Positions 1-10,709 of a stretch of DNA of 64,000 nt are shown here, piece after piece. The first letter of the stretch is position 1; every line of letters begins with the position of its first letter. Made by a program: the position numbers and the translations under genes. Source of the stretch: Stercorarius parasiticus (taxonomy: Eukaryota > Chordata > Aves > Charadriiformes > Stercorariidae). The DNA lies in assembly GCA_013396915.1 (NCBI GenBank), contig VWZL01002051.1, positions 1 through 64,000 of the forward strand, written 5' to 3'. The notes under the pieces are model-generated. The model was not told where the DNA came from. It made no database searches and worked only from the letters and a program-made list of their open reading frames with translations.

Positions 1-644
1 CAGGCATGCCCATCACTGCTGTCTGACATCAGCATAAGAGCAGCGCACACTCTACAGCCTGATGTCTGTGTGGCAGCATGTTCCTACAGGAGCTCCGTCT
101 GAGAGGCTGCATCAGACCTGGTGATTGTGGAGCTCATGGATGCTACGGTCTTCTTGTGAGTAGTTACCATCAATACCTGGCCGGGTTGGCAGTCTTTTAG
201 CGCTATTCTGCGTGAACTGCCGTGCAAACTGCTGTGATTGGACTGGTGTGTCACGCCGTGTTTGGCCACCCTCTTCACCAGCCCAGGAAGTACACCCTTG
301 TCACGGTGCTCCCAGGTTGTTCTGCAGGTGACGCCCAGGCAACGCCCACTTGTTGCTTGTTTGCTTAGTGGCCTTCTTCCCGAAGGGCTTCTTTTATGAG
401 GGGGGAGCAGTCCCACCCCCTCCTCATTCAGACCTGCCACCGGGGGTGGTGGCTCTGCCCTTGGCTCATCAGCTGCCTTCGCCCCCCGGAAATGCCGGGT
501 AGCGGCTTGGGCTGGCCGCTTTTCCTGGCTTTAAAAAGCCTCGAAAAGGAGCCCCTAGCTGACCCTTTTTTGCTGTGATTCCCTTCCCCAGTGCAGACTT
601 AGCTGCACTGGAGCTGGTCTCCTTGGCAAGTGGAGAGGAGCACT
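1..644 (-). mobile_element. CR1 LINE, probable 5' UTR and start of ORF1
   Basis: Read on the minus strand, this GC-rich and CpG-rich stretch ends in an open frame that starts with ATG at 168-170 (MVTTHKKT...). It runs to an in-frame TAG at 84-86, and beyond that stop stays open to base 1, with a HAATQT motif and a CxxC pair (CRVC). An N-terminus with repeated A-x-Q-T motifs followed by closely spaced cysteines fits the first ORF of avian CR1 elements, as I remember that family. The bases between about 170 and 644 would then be the CR1 5' UTR, which is rarely retained because most CR1 copies are 5'-truncated. The TAG where CAG would keep the frame open suggests an inactive copy. The rest of the element would lie before base 1. 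The family is inferred from motif memory and not from an alignment; an unrelated repeat is possible. Confidence 0.5.
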
Positions 645-882
645 CTCTAAGCACTATGTCTGCCCGTCNTGCCCTTGGCTCATCAGCTGCCTTCGCCCCC
701 CGGAAATGCCGGGTAGCGGCTTGGGCTGGCCGCTTTTCCTGGCTTTAAAAAGCCTCGAAAAGGAGCCCCTAGCTGACCCTTTTTTGCTGTGATTCCCTTC
801 CCCAGTGCAGACTTAGCTGCACTGGAGCTGGTCTCCTTGGCAAGTGGAGAGGAGCACTCTCTAAGCACTATGTCTGCCCGTC
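456..882. repeat. 213-bp exact direct duplication flanking a single N (likely assembly artefact)
   Basis: Bases 456-668 and 670-882 are identical by eye and are separated only by the N at 669. The identity stops exactly at the N on the left copy's right side and on the right copy's left side. That is the pattern expected when two contigs that overlap by 213 bp are placed end to end with a one-base gap instead of being merged. A real tandem duplication would not be expected to have the N at its exact boundary. Removing one copy and the N would give a continuous repeat with no other change. Confidence 0.85.
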
Positions 883-1195
883 TTTTAAATGCCTCCAGGG
901 ATGGTGACTCAGCCACTTCCCTGGTCAGCCTGTTCCAAGGCTTCATAACCCTTTCAGTGTAAAAATTTTTCCTAATATTCAGTCTAAACCTCCCCTGCAG
1001 CAACTTGAGGCCGTTTCCTCTTATCCTATCGCCTGTCACTTGGGAGAAGAGACTGACCCCCATCTCTCTACAACCTCCTTTCAGGTAGGTGTAGAGAGTG
1101 ATAAGGTCTCCCCTCAGCCTCCTTTTCTCTAGGCTAAACAATCCCAGCTCCCTCAGCTGCTCCTCATAAGACTTGTTCTCCAGACCCCTCACCAG
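858..1195 (-). mobile_element. CR1 LINE fragment, 3' part of ORF2
   Basis: The minus-strand translation contains the standard CR1 ORF2 C-terminal landmarks in order: [20 protein letters not shown], then LKGG, then [13 protein letters not shown], then PWNRLTREV and [10 protein letters not shown]. These match the tail downstream of the reverse transcriptase domain in avian CR1. Similarity fades at about 858, where the GC-rich CR1 5'-like sequence begins, so the normal CR1 3' UTR with its ATTCTATG tail is missing here. The fragment is also truncated at its 5' end near 1195, where a second CR1 in the opposite orientation starts. About 25 bases of it are present a second time at 645-668 because of the duplication around the N. 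Confidence 0.85.
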
Positions 1196-1838
1196 CTGAC
1201 ATGAGCCGACAATGTGTGCTCGTAGCCCAGAAAGCTAACTGTATCCCGTACTGCATCAAAAGAATTGTAGCCAAGCAGGTTGAGGGAGGTGATTCTGCCC
1301 CTCCACTCCACTCTAGTGAGACCCCACCTGGAGTACTGCATCCAGCTGTGGAGCCCTCAGTACAGGAAAGACATGGATCTGTTGGAGTGGGTCCAGAGGA
1401 TCACCTCAAAAATTATGAGAGAGCTGGAGCACCTCTGCTGTGAAGACAGGCTGAGAGAGTTGGGATGGTTCAGCCTGGAGAAGAGAAGGCTCCAGTGAGA
1501 CCTTACTGTGGCCTTTCAGTACTTAAAGGGGGCTTATATGAAAGATGGGAACAGACTTTTTAGTAGGGCCTGTTGTGATAGGACAATAAGTAATGGTTCT
1601 AAGCTAAAAGAGGGAAGATTTAGACTAGATATAAGGAAGAAATTTTTTTATGATGAGGGTGGTAAAACACTGAAACAGATTGTCCAGAGAGATGGTAGAT
1701 TCCCCATCCCTGGAAACATTCAAAGTCAGGTTGGACGGGACTCTGAGCAACATGATCTAGTTGAAGATGTCCCTGCTTATTGCAGAGGGGCTGGCCTTTA
1801 AAGGTCCTTTTCAACCCAAACTATTCTATGATTCTATG
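1196..1838 (+). mobile_element. CR1 LINE fragment, 3' end, decayed
   Basis: Plus-strand frames, with shifts between them, carry CR1 ORF2 tail motifs: MSRQC..AQKAN near 1201, then [57 protein letters not shown] and finally the 3' UTR. The copy ends at 1838 in two overlapping ATTCTATG units, the diagnostic avian CR1 terminus. Frameshifts and a TGA around 1496-1498 show it is a dead copy. It lies head to head with the minus-strand CR1 fragment that ends at 1195. Confidence 0.9.
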
Positions 1839-4014
1839 TTAACAGTAGATAAAAAAGTGGTCCTTTTGAATAGGAGCTAATTTCACATCACCTCAGAATA
1901 GCACTTTGGGGTTTTTTTGTACTTTGTGCAATTATGTTCTTTAGTGTTATTGCTGTGTCTCAGAATAAAGTGAAGAATCCTATAATCAGTTTTATTTTAT
2001 TAGGTCTGTTTATATTAATTAAAGACCATTTCTTCCTGTGACAAGCAAGCTGGTGATGGCAACAATCAAGTAGCATTTTTCTTCTATTGACACATAGACA
2101 TTATAAAATTTGTCATCTCTGTATTATCTTTTTCAATGCTACATTCATTTTATAATGTATTATTAATAGTCACCCATGCATGTCTTTAAAAAATTAATAG
2201 TATCAATGCATGTATCTCAGTTCTCATCACTTTGTTTTTATTAATCTGAGTCAGAAAAATCATTTTCAAACCATGATTCAAAAAAATGATTTAAATTACA
2301 AGTCAGCTATTACAGGCTGACACTTTTCCTTTGGTGATAGAATCCTCTGCAGTGGAATGGCTATTGTGGTCCGTTACAAGCATAAGATTACATCTTTCCA
2401 CTTGTCACCAATTCTGCATTTTGGCAGGGAAAAAAAGAAAGGTTTGCTGTTAGAGTGTTGCCAAGCAACCAAAATATGAATTACTCCAATTTCTGGATGT
2501 TTCTCGTATGATGTATATCGGAGGGTTTCTCCTACCTTGGTGAGAGACAGTCTAGATGAAGTTATGCTCCATAGCTTTACCGTTTCTAAGATTAGTAAGT
2601 AGCTGAATTTCTCCCTGTGGAGTTTAATTTAAAAACCAAAGACACTTTTTTTTTCTTGGTTCCCTGTAGATAGTTATCAAAAGTCACGTCACAGATCTTC
2701 ATGTCTTCACAAGACATGAGATTGGACATGTTTTCTCCTTTTTGTTTTCTGAAGTTAAATTTCTCCTTCTGAAATGGAAAGCTTGTTTCTGTCTCATTTT
2801 CACCTATACCTAATTGTTTATACCATATGAATAAAAAGAATGGAAAGGCTTGGAGTGGACAACGATAACTTGCTGTGTCTTAATAATCCTGCATGCTGTT
2901 ACTCATGTTTAATGTTATTGGTGTACTACCTCTTAAGTGTATTTTTCCAACACAATTAACTGATGGTAATAGCCAGTAACTACTGGTATTTGGAAAATTA
3001 CTTATTAAATGAAGCTGTGTGGAAAAGATGTAGTGGACATAGACTTAACTGTGTGGAAATTACGGTAAGATTTATGCTTGGGGATAGATGAAGAGAGAAT
3101 AAATGCACTTGATAACTTAGCCAGTTTTTTAATTTTGTTGGACGTTCCTGTAATTTTTTTACTTCTGTGGAGCTTTTTTGTTTTGCAGTGTCAGCCACAG
3201 ATTTCCTGTGTAACCATGGGGATTTCAGGGTCACCTCTCACATTAGTCATTGATTTCCCCTCAGGGCACGTGCCCAGCTTCTGGATTCCTAGTCTGTGTT
3301 TTATGTGTAGGGAGCCAGGAAGAACCTCAGCAGCCTTATGGAGAGTGCTTCTCTTTCTGCAGCCCTGCAAGGCCAGGGTGTATAACAGCAATTAGATAGT
3401 ATCAGTGCATGGCATTAGGAGGTGGTTTCCTGTTGACGTTGGTTTTGTATCCATGTCTGCAACAGTGTAATACAATATTTGCTCATGTCTATACAATAAT
3501 ATTTTGGAGGACTTGCTGTAAAAAATGTCTGCCTGTTTGATCAGACCCTGGAGTTCCCACGTATGAATGGCCATTCTAACCAGGTCGTTGTTCCATGTCT
3601 GGGTGAGATCAAAAATGCACCAACCTTCCTGATACAGCAATTTCCAATGAGAAGAAACTTGAATGTGTGGGTCAGAGAAGAGCTACTTACTGCTCAGAAA
3701 AGGTGTTTGTTCTGAATGATTAAATGAACGGTGTTCAGATTGTTTGGAGTAAATTTGAGCAGCTAGTGGGGGTTAGGTTGTTTAATGTAAATTCCAGTGG
3801 ATAAGTGACCGTACAGGCTAAGAGCACTTCAGACATGGACGCTTCATAGGGCAAAGCTAGCAGTAGTTTGAGGAGATGGGCATTTGCAGCTGTTTTCTTC
3901 AAAATTGAAAACGGGTTTTCCCTTTATAAATGCTCCTTTACTTTTTGTAAATGCAAGATTAGTTTAGGTGCCACTAATGCCACTAATTTTTTGTTTTGTT
4001 TTAATTTTCTAAAG
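1839..4014 (+). other. C8orf34: AT-rich intron upstream of the first visible C8orf34 exon
   Basis: About 2.2 kb of AT-rich sequence without a recognisable exon, RNA gene or repeat. It ends in a T-rich tract (ttgttttgttttaattttct) followed by the AG acceptor at 4013-4014. Because the first visible exon starts in mid-protein with no start codon of its own, this is taken to be intron. A 12-bp perfect palindrome around a CACGTG core lies at 3264-3275. Confidence 0.7.
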
Positions 4015-4162
4015 GAGTTGATGACCAAGCTGATAACAGAGACACCTGACCAGCCAATTCCATTTCTAATTGATCATCTTCAGTCCAAACAGGGGAACCG
4101 CAGTCAGCTTCAGAGAACACTGTCTGGCTCTGCTGCCCTTTGGGCAGAGAGTGAAACATCAG
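4015..4162 (+). CDS. C8orf34: C8orf34 (VEST1) internal exon with the dimerization-docking domain
   Basis: The exon is 148 bp, enters at phase 0 and leaves at phase 1. It encodes 49 residues beginning [15 protein letters not shown] and ending WAESETS. The part through PFLIDHL matches the RII-alpha/DPY30-type dimerization-docking helix pair known in VEST1 proteins; the family fold forms a four-helix bundle that can dock amphipathic helices. The following QSKQGNRSQ and [12 protein letters not shown] are also typical of C8orf34. The acceptor is TTTTCTAAAG and the donor is G followed by GTATGT. I chose 4015 because it directly follows the AG and restores the conserved reading frame; the frame is also open upstream by chance to 3868 but that part looks non-coding. 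The domain's first residues must come from an earlier exon outside the window. The molecular role of this protein is poorly known. Confidence 0.93.
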
Positions 4163-5164
4163 GTATGTTCTGTATTCTGGAAAGGGCTAGTCTCCAGTAT
4201 AATCTTCCCACGCTTTCGTCTATGATTTTCTGGATGCACGTTTGCCTACTGAAAAGGTATTACTCTGTGGTTTTGAGCATGTGCAATAAATTCTGTTTGT
4301 CCAGTAGATACTGAATTTAATATATGTTGTTGGCTATCAGCTCAGCCTGTGTACATATCATGTGAGTATGGGTCAGAGTTACAAGGTGGAAACAATCTCA
4401 GCCTCAATGAAAAAGAAGGTGCATATAAAGGTCCCTTGATTACCCAGCTGCCCTCTTTGCTTTCCCTTTCACTTTGCTTTGTTGTCCTTTTCCCTCCCAT
4501 AGTGTGTTTGTGCCTGAGATTAGCCTCTGTTGAGGTATTTTCTTTAATAACACACATTTTTAACAACCCATCATTCCAACACTTAATGAGAAGATGCTAT
4601 TACTACTTTATGAACTCCAGTGTGAATAATTTATGATTGTAGATCTTCAGAAGGATAAGAAAATTTCTGAAATAATATCTGCTCTAATTCTAAAGTAGAA
4701 ATTTTAGCTTTGATATTCTGGTACAAGCTACTATTAGAATGTTGGGTTTGTGTTTAAAAACTGACTGATTATCTGTTTCAGACTATAATAGATCTCAAAT
4801 AGTTGCTGATAGTCAAAATGTTAGTTGCCTGACAAATCAACTTTTTATTTGTATCAAATGTGAAATGTTAAGCATAGGCAGTCAAACACGTAAGAGAATA
4901 AATGGAGATTAAGGGCTTTTTCGTAACAAAAACTAGGATGTTATGTTTTTAATAAAAAACATATTAATGAATTTCTAAATGTTGATGTTTAGGAAATGGA
5001 AGAAATATATGAAATTTAGCATAAATCAGATATAGGAGAACAAAAAGAACTGACTTTGGTTTGGACTGTTTTTTCTGGATTAATTGTTTATTAAGACTTT
5101 GAAAAATGACCCTACAAATGTTATTTGTTACAAATGTAATTGCTTGATTCAATTCTTTTAACAG
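4163..5164 (+). other. C8orf34: C8orf34 intron, 1002 bp
   Basis: A short intron between GTATGT at 4163 and the acceptor TTTTAACAG ending at 5164. It is AT-rich. I see no repeat, RNA gene or conserved-looking block in it. An AATAAA at 4285-4290 lies inside it, but upstream of the first in-frame stop (TGA 4312-4314), so it is not good evidence for a short transcript. Confidence 0.85.
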
Positions 5165-5296
5165 AAAATAAAGGAACAAGGAGAGATTTTAGAAGTTATG
5201 ATAAACCTTGGCAGGTAAATGCAAAAAAGCCTAAAAAGTCAAAGAGCGACCTTGCCGTGTCCAACATTTCTCCACCGTCACCGGAGTCCAAGTCAT
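5165..5296 (+). CDS. C8orf34: C8orf34 internal exon, basic and serine-rich segment
   Basis: The exon is 132 bp (44 codons) and has phase 1 on both sides. Joined to the preceding exon it reads [17 protein letters not shown], then the lysine-rich [12 protein letters not shown], then [11 protein letters not shown]. The order of these blocks is that of C8orf34. KKPKKSK could serve as a nuclear localisation signal and SPPSP contains proline-directed phosphorylation sites; both are guesses from sequence. The acceptor is CTTTTAACAG and the donor is T followed by GTAAGA. Because both phases are equal the exon could be skipped without a frameshift. Confidence 0.93.
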
Positions 5297-7194
5297 GTAA
5301 GAAAGCTTCACTACATTATTAATTCGTGCATACTTCCAAACCCATAGTATGTTTTTCTGTTGAATTTGGATTAAAATGGAAAGCAAATTATGAGCAGCTG
5401 AAATGGCTAGATATATATGTTAGAAGAGTTTGATTCTTGCTTTACTTTCACTTGAATTGTAAATATTTAATAATACCTTATGTTGTCATCTATAGATAGA
5501 ATAGAATTGTAGGTAGATTAGAAAAATAGAAGAATATCTGGGTGTCATGCACAATTTTATGTTCAGGTACCAATTATAATTTGATATTTTGGTTTGCATT
5601 GCCATTTTGCATGTGTAAAATCTGTTCTGTTGATATTGGTCCTAATAACAGATTTTTTTTCAGTGTGTCAGGCAATGCAAAACTATCAATTATGAATAAA
5701 TCCTGTTCAAGATCTGGGGACAGTGTCAGCAGAACAGGTGTACTGCTCTGAGAGTTGCTGAAGGAATCTAAATGTACACTGAAAGAAAAGGCAGAATATA
5801 ATTAGAGTGACTGAAGAGAATATTGTCAATGACCTGTAAAACAGAAATAGTAAAAATAGAGGCAGCAAGCCTTAATGAAATATAATGCTTCCTGTGTATG
5901 GGCTATTGAAGAAATTTAGTTTTTAAGCTTGATTTTTAATCTTTTTTTTTTTTTACACAAATAAATATATCTACAATATGCATACATATGTACATATCGG
6001 TAGACACACACACAAGTGTGTATACAAGATTTGTTCTCCAAAATAAATTGCAAAATTTTATGTTCTTCTGTTACTATTGTAGCTTTTTGAAATGTTTATA
6101 GTAGACAAATCTTTTTAATAACTCAGATTGTGAACAGGTGGACCAGATGAGAACAGAGATATATAGCATGCTGCAACAGAAGGCTTGCTGTCTTTCCTCT
6201 AAAAGCAAGATGGAGAATTCTAGACTTCAGATGAGTCAAAGAAAAATCTCCCAGTAGCCTCAGTAGGTCAAAATATAGCACAGCAATGGGTAAAGTAAAT
6301 CATGATAGGTTTATGAAATAGAGACACTGTGCTTTTGGGTAATTAACCGTCTTGTATAGTTATGAAAACTTTTTTGATTGAGAACAAATAACTGTAGCAA
6401 GTTAATAAAAGCTCTATGGGTAGTTGTGTCCCACAACACAGCTTTTCTCAGGACTGTATTGTCCTAGAAAGATTTATGAATTATTTTTCTGGAAATGGAG
6501 CATGTGTCTCTGTTTCTTCTTCATGAAGCACATTCCCTGGTTCAAAATTACTCAAATTTGTTCATCGGTTCCACTGTACCTCTCTATGGGCGCATAAATT
6601 TTTAAGTCAGTCCAAAAGGAGCATATGGATTTTAATTCAATTTCTAGACTAAATAGGGATATTCAGAGAAGTGGTCATAGTCACTCGTGATCTGAGTCTA
6701 ATCTAACAGTCTTTGCTGGATAACAGCAATTTATCGAGATACACTGTTAGAAACAGTGGCCAAGGGTGTTATGAGCTGTTCCTATCATCATACTACGTTA
6801 TTCTTCTCCATCCTTGTTCTTGCACTTCAGATTCTGTGATATGCATCAAGTAACTTCTATGACATCTCCTAAAGATCTCAAGTTTTCAGTCTTCATCCCA
6901 GGTAGGGGTGTGACATCATGTCATTCCCTTCATTTGTGTGCCTACTACAAGTCTCATGCTTGTTGGTCCTTAGGTTGTCCCAGGAGAGGGACAAAGAGGA
7001 GGCTGGGCACTCTAAACTAGCAGGTCAAATGTCAAGCAAGGAAATAATTTATACATCCATAATAAGACAGGACTCAAGGATCTGTCCTTTTGGACTGAAG
7101 GGCATCTAATAATGCCCTTCAATTGGTAAGGCTTGCTTTCAAGCTATCCAAGTCCATAAGTCTAGCAGCAGAGTTTGTGGGAGTGCCACTTTAC

Positions 7195-8446
7195 CCCCAA
7201 CAGAGGAAGACAGAATTAGGGTGTGTTTAAGGCAATTGGACATTTATGTAAATACATGGCACTATATGGGATTCATTCTAAGCACGCTGAGAGAGGAGAC
7301 TAATGTCTTTGCCAGGCCATTCTGTCATCACTGAAAGGTCGTGATGATTGTGGGAGGTTCCTGATGACAAGAAAAATGCAATCATCACATCAATTTTGAG
7401 GAATGGCAAGAAGGAGACTTTGGGGACTGCAAGCTAATCAGCCTAGCCTCACTCTGTGGGACGATTATTGAGCAAATTTTCCTGGAAGGCAGAAAGGAGG
7501 AAAATGTGAGTGGGGACAGCAAACGTGGATTTATGTTATCATACATGCCAGATCAGATCATTCTGATTGCCCCCTTAGGTGAAATGACTGTTCCTGTAAT
7601 CAAAGAAAGAGCAGTGGGTGTTTAATTCCTTGACTTTAGCAAAACCATTGTCAGTCTCCCATAGTATTGGTTGGATTCAAGGGGTTGTGACTGGCAATGC
7701 AAAGTCCAGTTGAAAACGTATCAGTGGTGGCATGCTTAAGGGACTGGTATTGAGGTTAATGCTATTTAAAAGTCTTTCTTAATGTCCTGGATGAGAAGGT
7801 AGAATGTTCTCTTAGCAGGTTTGCAGGTGAGACCAAATTGTGGGAAGTGTTTGGTATTTTGGGTAGCAAGGCTGCTATTCAGAGGCACCTCAAGAGGAGT
7901 GAGGAGGTCTGAGAGGAACCTGATGAAGTTCAACACAGGCAAATGCAAAATCCTGCATCTTGATGGAATAACCCTGAGCAATAGTATAAACTGGGGTCTG
8001 GGTGGTTAGAAAGTAGCTTTGCAGAAAAAGACCTGGGGTGCTGATGGACAAGAACTTGAATATGAACCAGCTATGGCTGTACCCTCTTGCAGCGCTGAAG
8101 GTGAGCTGCATACTAGGCTGCACTAGCAAGAGTATAGCCAGCAGTGTTTATTTTGCACTTTTGCAATGGCATCTGGAGTATGTCATGATAGACAATGGTG
8201 TACTGGAGCAAGTCCAGTGGAGGTCCACCAAGATGATGAGAGGGCTCGAGCACATGATGGACAAGTAAAGGACAATAGGCAACAAAAAATATACTGCGAG
8301 GGTGGTCAAACAGTGGAAGAGGTTGTATCTGGGGAGATACTCAAAACTCAACTGGACAGTCTGAGCAACCTGCCTTCAGTGGACCAGCTGGTTGGATTAG
8401 AAAATTTTAAGATCCTTTCTCAGTCTAATTATGTTCCGATTCCATG
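7195..8446 (+). mobile_element. Old CR1 LINE, RT region to 3' end
   Basis: A strongly decayed CR1 whose landmarks can still be followed in order on the plus strand. EEDRIR..LRQLDIY appears near 7203, LISLASLCGTIIEQI near 7434, a DFSK block near 7630, SRFAGETKLW near 7815, ERNLMKFNTGKCKILHLDG near 7911-7968, and a degenerate ATTCCATG terminus at 8439-8446. Blocks occur in different frames with stops between them. The catalytic box that is FADD in active CR1 reads FAGE here. The 5' limit is approximate because the similarity fades gradually; it parallels the same segment of the younger copy at 22260. Confidence 0.85.
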
Positions 8447-10696
8447 CTTTCCTGTTTACACTCTTTCCTATTTTTTTGTCTGTACCACTGTTTTAAACCT
8501 TGATTTCTCCTGTTATTTTCATGACTTACTTACGCCTGCAAATATTTGTCTCTGCAACTTTTTGAAAATATCGTCTATATTTGAACTACTTTTCTTTTTA
8601 ATTTGTATAACAGAGGCTCTTTTCAGGCATGTGCCTTTTTGCCTGTCATATATTGCTTCTCTTACTTCCTGCCAACAACCAAATTAATACTGACTTTTTT
8701 TAACTTCTTTTTCTGGGTTTATGCCAAGATCAATGGGTACTGTATGCCCCTTTAACCACCCAGACAGCAGAAAGAAAGCACGTTCAGATGCCATTTACTA
8801 CTCTGTCCAGATGTGCAAAGTGTATTCCATTTGGTTTGTGCCTTCACCTTGTACCTCAAAACATTTTTGGGTGTCATTGTACATTTATTTTTCAAAGACT
8901 ATTCAAAGAGGTAGCAAGGACTCATCTGAGAAACAGAATGTTTTGGGCCTGCTGGGACCTAAAGATTTGCTCTCAGATTTGTGTTTAAAACAAACAAACA
9001 AATCACCACACCCAACAACCTAAAAAGCCCCGCAAAACTGCCAAAAACCCCACAAAATTTAATGGAGTCCACCAGTTGTAATATGTTCTGTTGCAGTTGT
9101 CTTACAACTATCTTGTTGAAATGATCCTAAACTTGTAAGTTTGTTCAGAACCAAGAATTATCATTTCATAGGAATCTTTGGAAACATTAGGAGAGTTGAT
9201 TTATTTAATTAGGAAATGTTTTTTTCATTCAGAAGAGCTGATGTTGACTGCAGTGTGCATGTTATTCCTGCATGGATATATCTTCCTTATGCATTCAACT
9301 TTTTTACTGGAAAGATTCCTTCAGTCCTTCTTGCCTGTTGTGATCTCAGTTGCACCTGAAACAAACACAGAAAGAAGAAACCCTGGTATCTAAGGGGTCT
9401 GACCACTTGTTTGGTGTGTGCAAAAGCATAATTAAGCAGAAGCTGCTGCTGTTGTCTGGCAAGGAAGAGGCTTGAAGCTAGGGCTCCTAGCGTGTGTGTG
9501 TGTTTATATAAGTATACTTAATGAAATGTTTAGGCGATCACATTCTGTGTTTGAAGAAGAATATGAGAGTTTGTAAATAGTTTGTGAAGCAGACTTCTTG
9601 CTTCCCGGTCAACTGCTTTTAGGCAAAGTAGATTGATCTCTTCACCATTTCTGTATTAAATCAGATCACAGATCATCCTTTCACTTTGCTTCACTTCACC
9701 ATACTCACCATATCCCATTTACAATTTACAATATTGTGTACGAGTAATTGCCCTTTACCAATCTAGGACTGGAGGCCATTGTTTTTAGCCTTATAATATC
9801 CAGGTACTCTGTAAACTAGTTTGCCTATATTATCAAAGAACTCTAATCTGAATGCTATTGTGAAATTTAAATACATGAGTAATTATATGCTCAGTAATAA
9901 CACACATTTTCTTTCTTTGAGATGTAAGGTGGTCATACGATGCGTTAATGAAATGTAGGATTTAATGAGCAAGTAGTCTGATTCTGTCTGCAAATTATGT
10001 CTTGAAAAGACATGTATATGTAGATAAAAACAGTACCGATCTTGTACCATCATCCAGTAGAAAATAAAGGTCTACTGATTTGTGACAGAATTGGTAACAC
10101 ATCCGTGAATGAATCTGATGTGCATATTTTAGGGGAGTGTGCCACCAGAAAACCAGAAATACTGGAAAGCATGTCTTTGCAGTCTTCTAAGATGAGATGG
10201 GGAAATTGCAGTTCCATAAAGGGAAAACCTAAATATTTCTATACACGTAGAAGATGTAGAAGTAATAATTTTTTGAATTGTAGGCAAATAATTTCAAGAG
10301 AAGGTGTTATATAAGTATCTCAAATAACAGAGATGAAGTTGAGGCAGGTAATGTGATGAGGGATTTAAAATTACTGATACGATGATTTTGAGGAATGTGA
10401 GTGAGTATAATAAAGAAAGAGGTAGAGCAGAATATTATGAAAGGATTTTACTAAGTGTGTAGTGACATACACATGGAAATGATACATGATGGACTTCATA
10501 CATACAGAAGAAGTTCATGTGTTTCAAAAGATCTCAAGGAAGCCTCATATGGTCTTCATACAGTTCCGCATGCTTCACACAAAGCCATCCATTTGAAAAT
10601 GACCAATGCTTGTTGATGCTATAGTTGGGAAGATACAGGTTTATATTTTAAAATAACGTTTGTAAGCAAGCAGAAGATGAATCTTGAAAGGAGAGA

Positions 10697-10709
10697 CACG
10701 TGCCACGTG
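10697..10709. promoter_or_regulatory. Two CACGTG E-boxes one base apart
   Basis: CACGTG at 10697-10702 and again at 10704-10709, separated by a single C. CACGTG is the palindromic core bound by bHLH and bHLH-ZIP factors such as MYC/MAX, USF, TFEB and CLOCK/BMAL1. The one-base spacing is tighter than the known E1-E2 circadian arrangement. Whether it is bound is unknown, and no other support is visible around it. Confidence 0.3.

Noticed and set aside
3868..4014. Open frame continuing upstream of the first visible exon, with an ATG at 3868
   Set aside because: It translates into a low-complexity, T-rich-derived sequence unlike C8orf34, and a good AG acceptor with pyrimidine tract sits at 4013-4014. 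It is the intron read through by chance.
4283..4314. AATAAA in the intron after the first exon, as an early polyadenylation site
   Set aside because: It lies before the in-frame stop and there is no clear downstream GT-rich element; chance AATAAA is frequent in AT-rich introns.
5996..6025. Short CA/TG stretch as a microsatellite
   Set aside because: Fewer than six clean CA units; too short to list as a repeat.
8166..8687. 173-codon plus-strand open frame
   Set aside because: It runs from the decayed CR1 tail into flanking T-rich sequence. Its first part is CR1 in the wrong frame and the rest has no recognisable domain.
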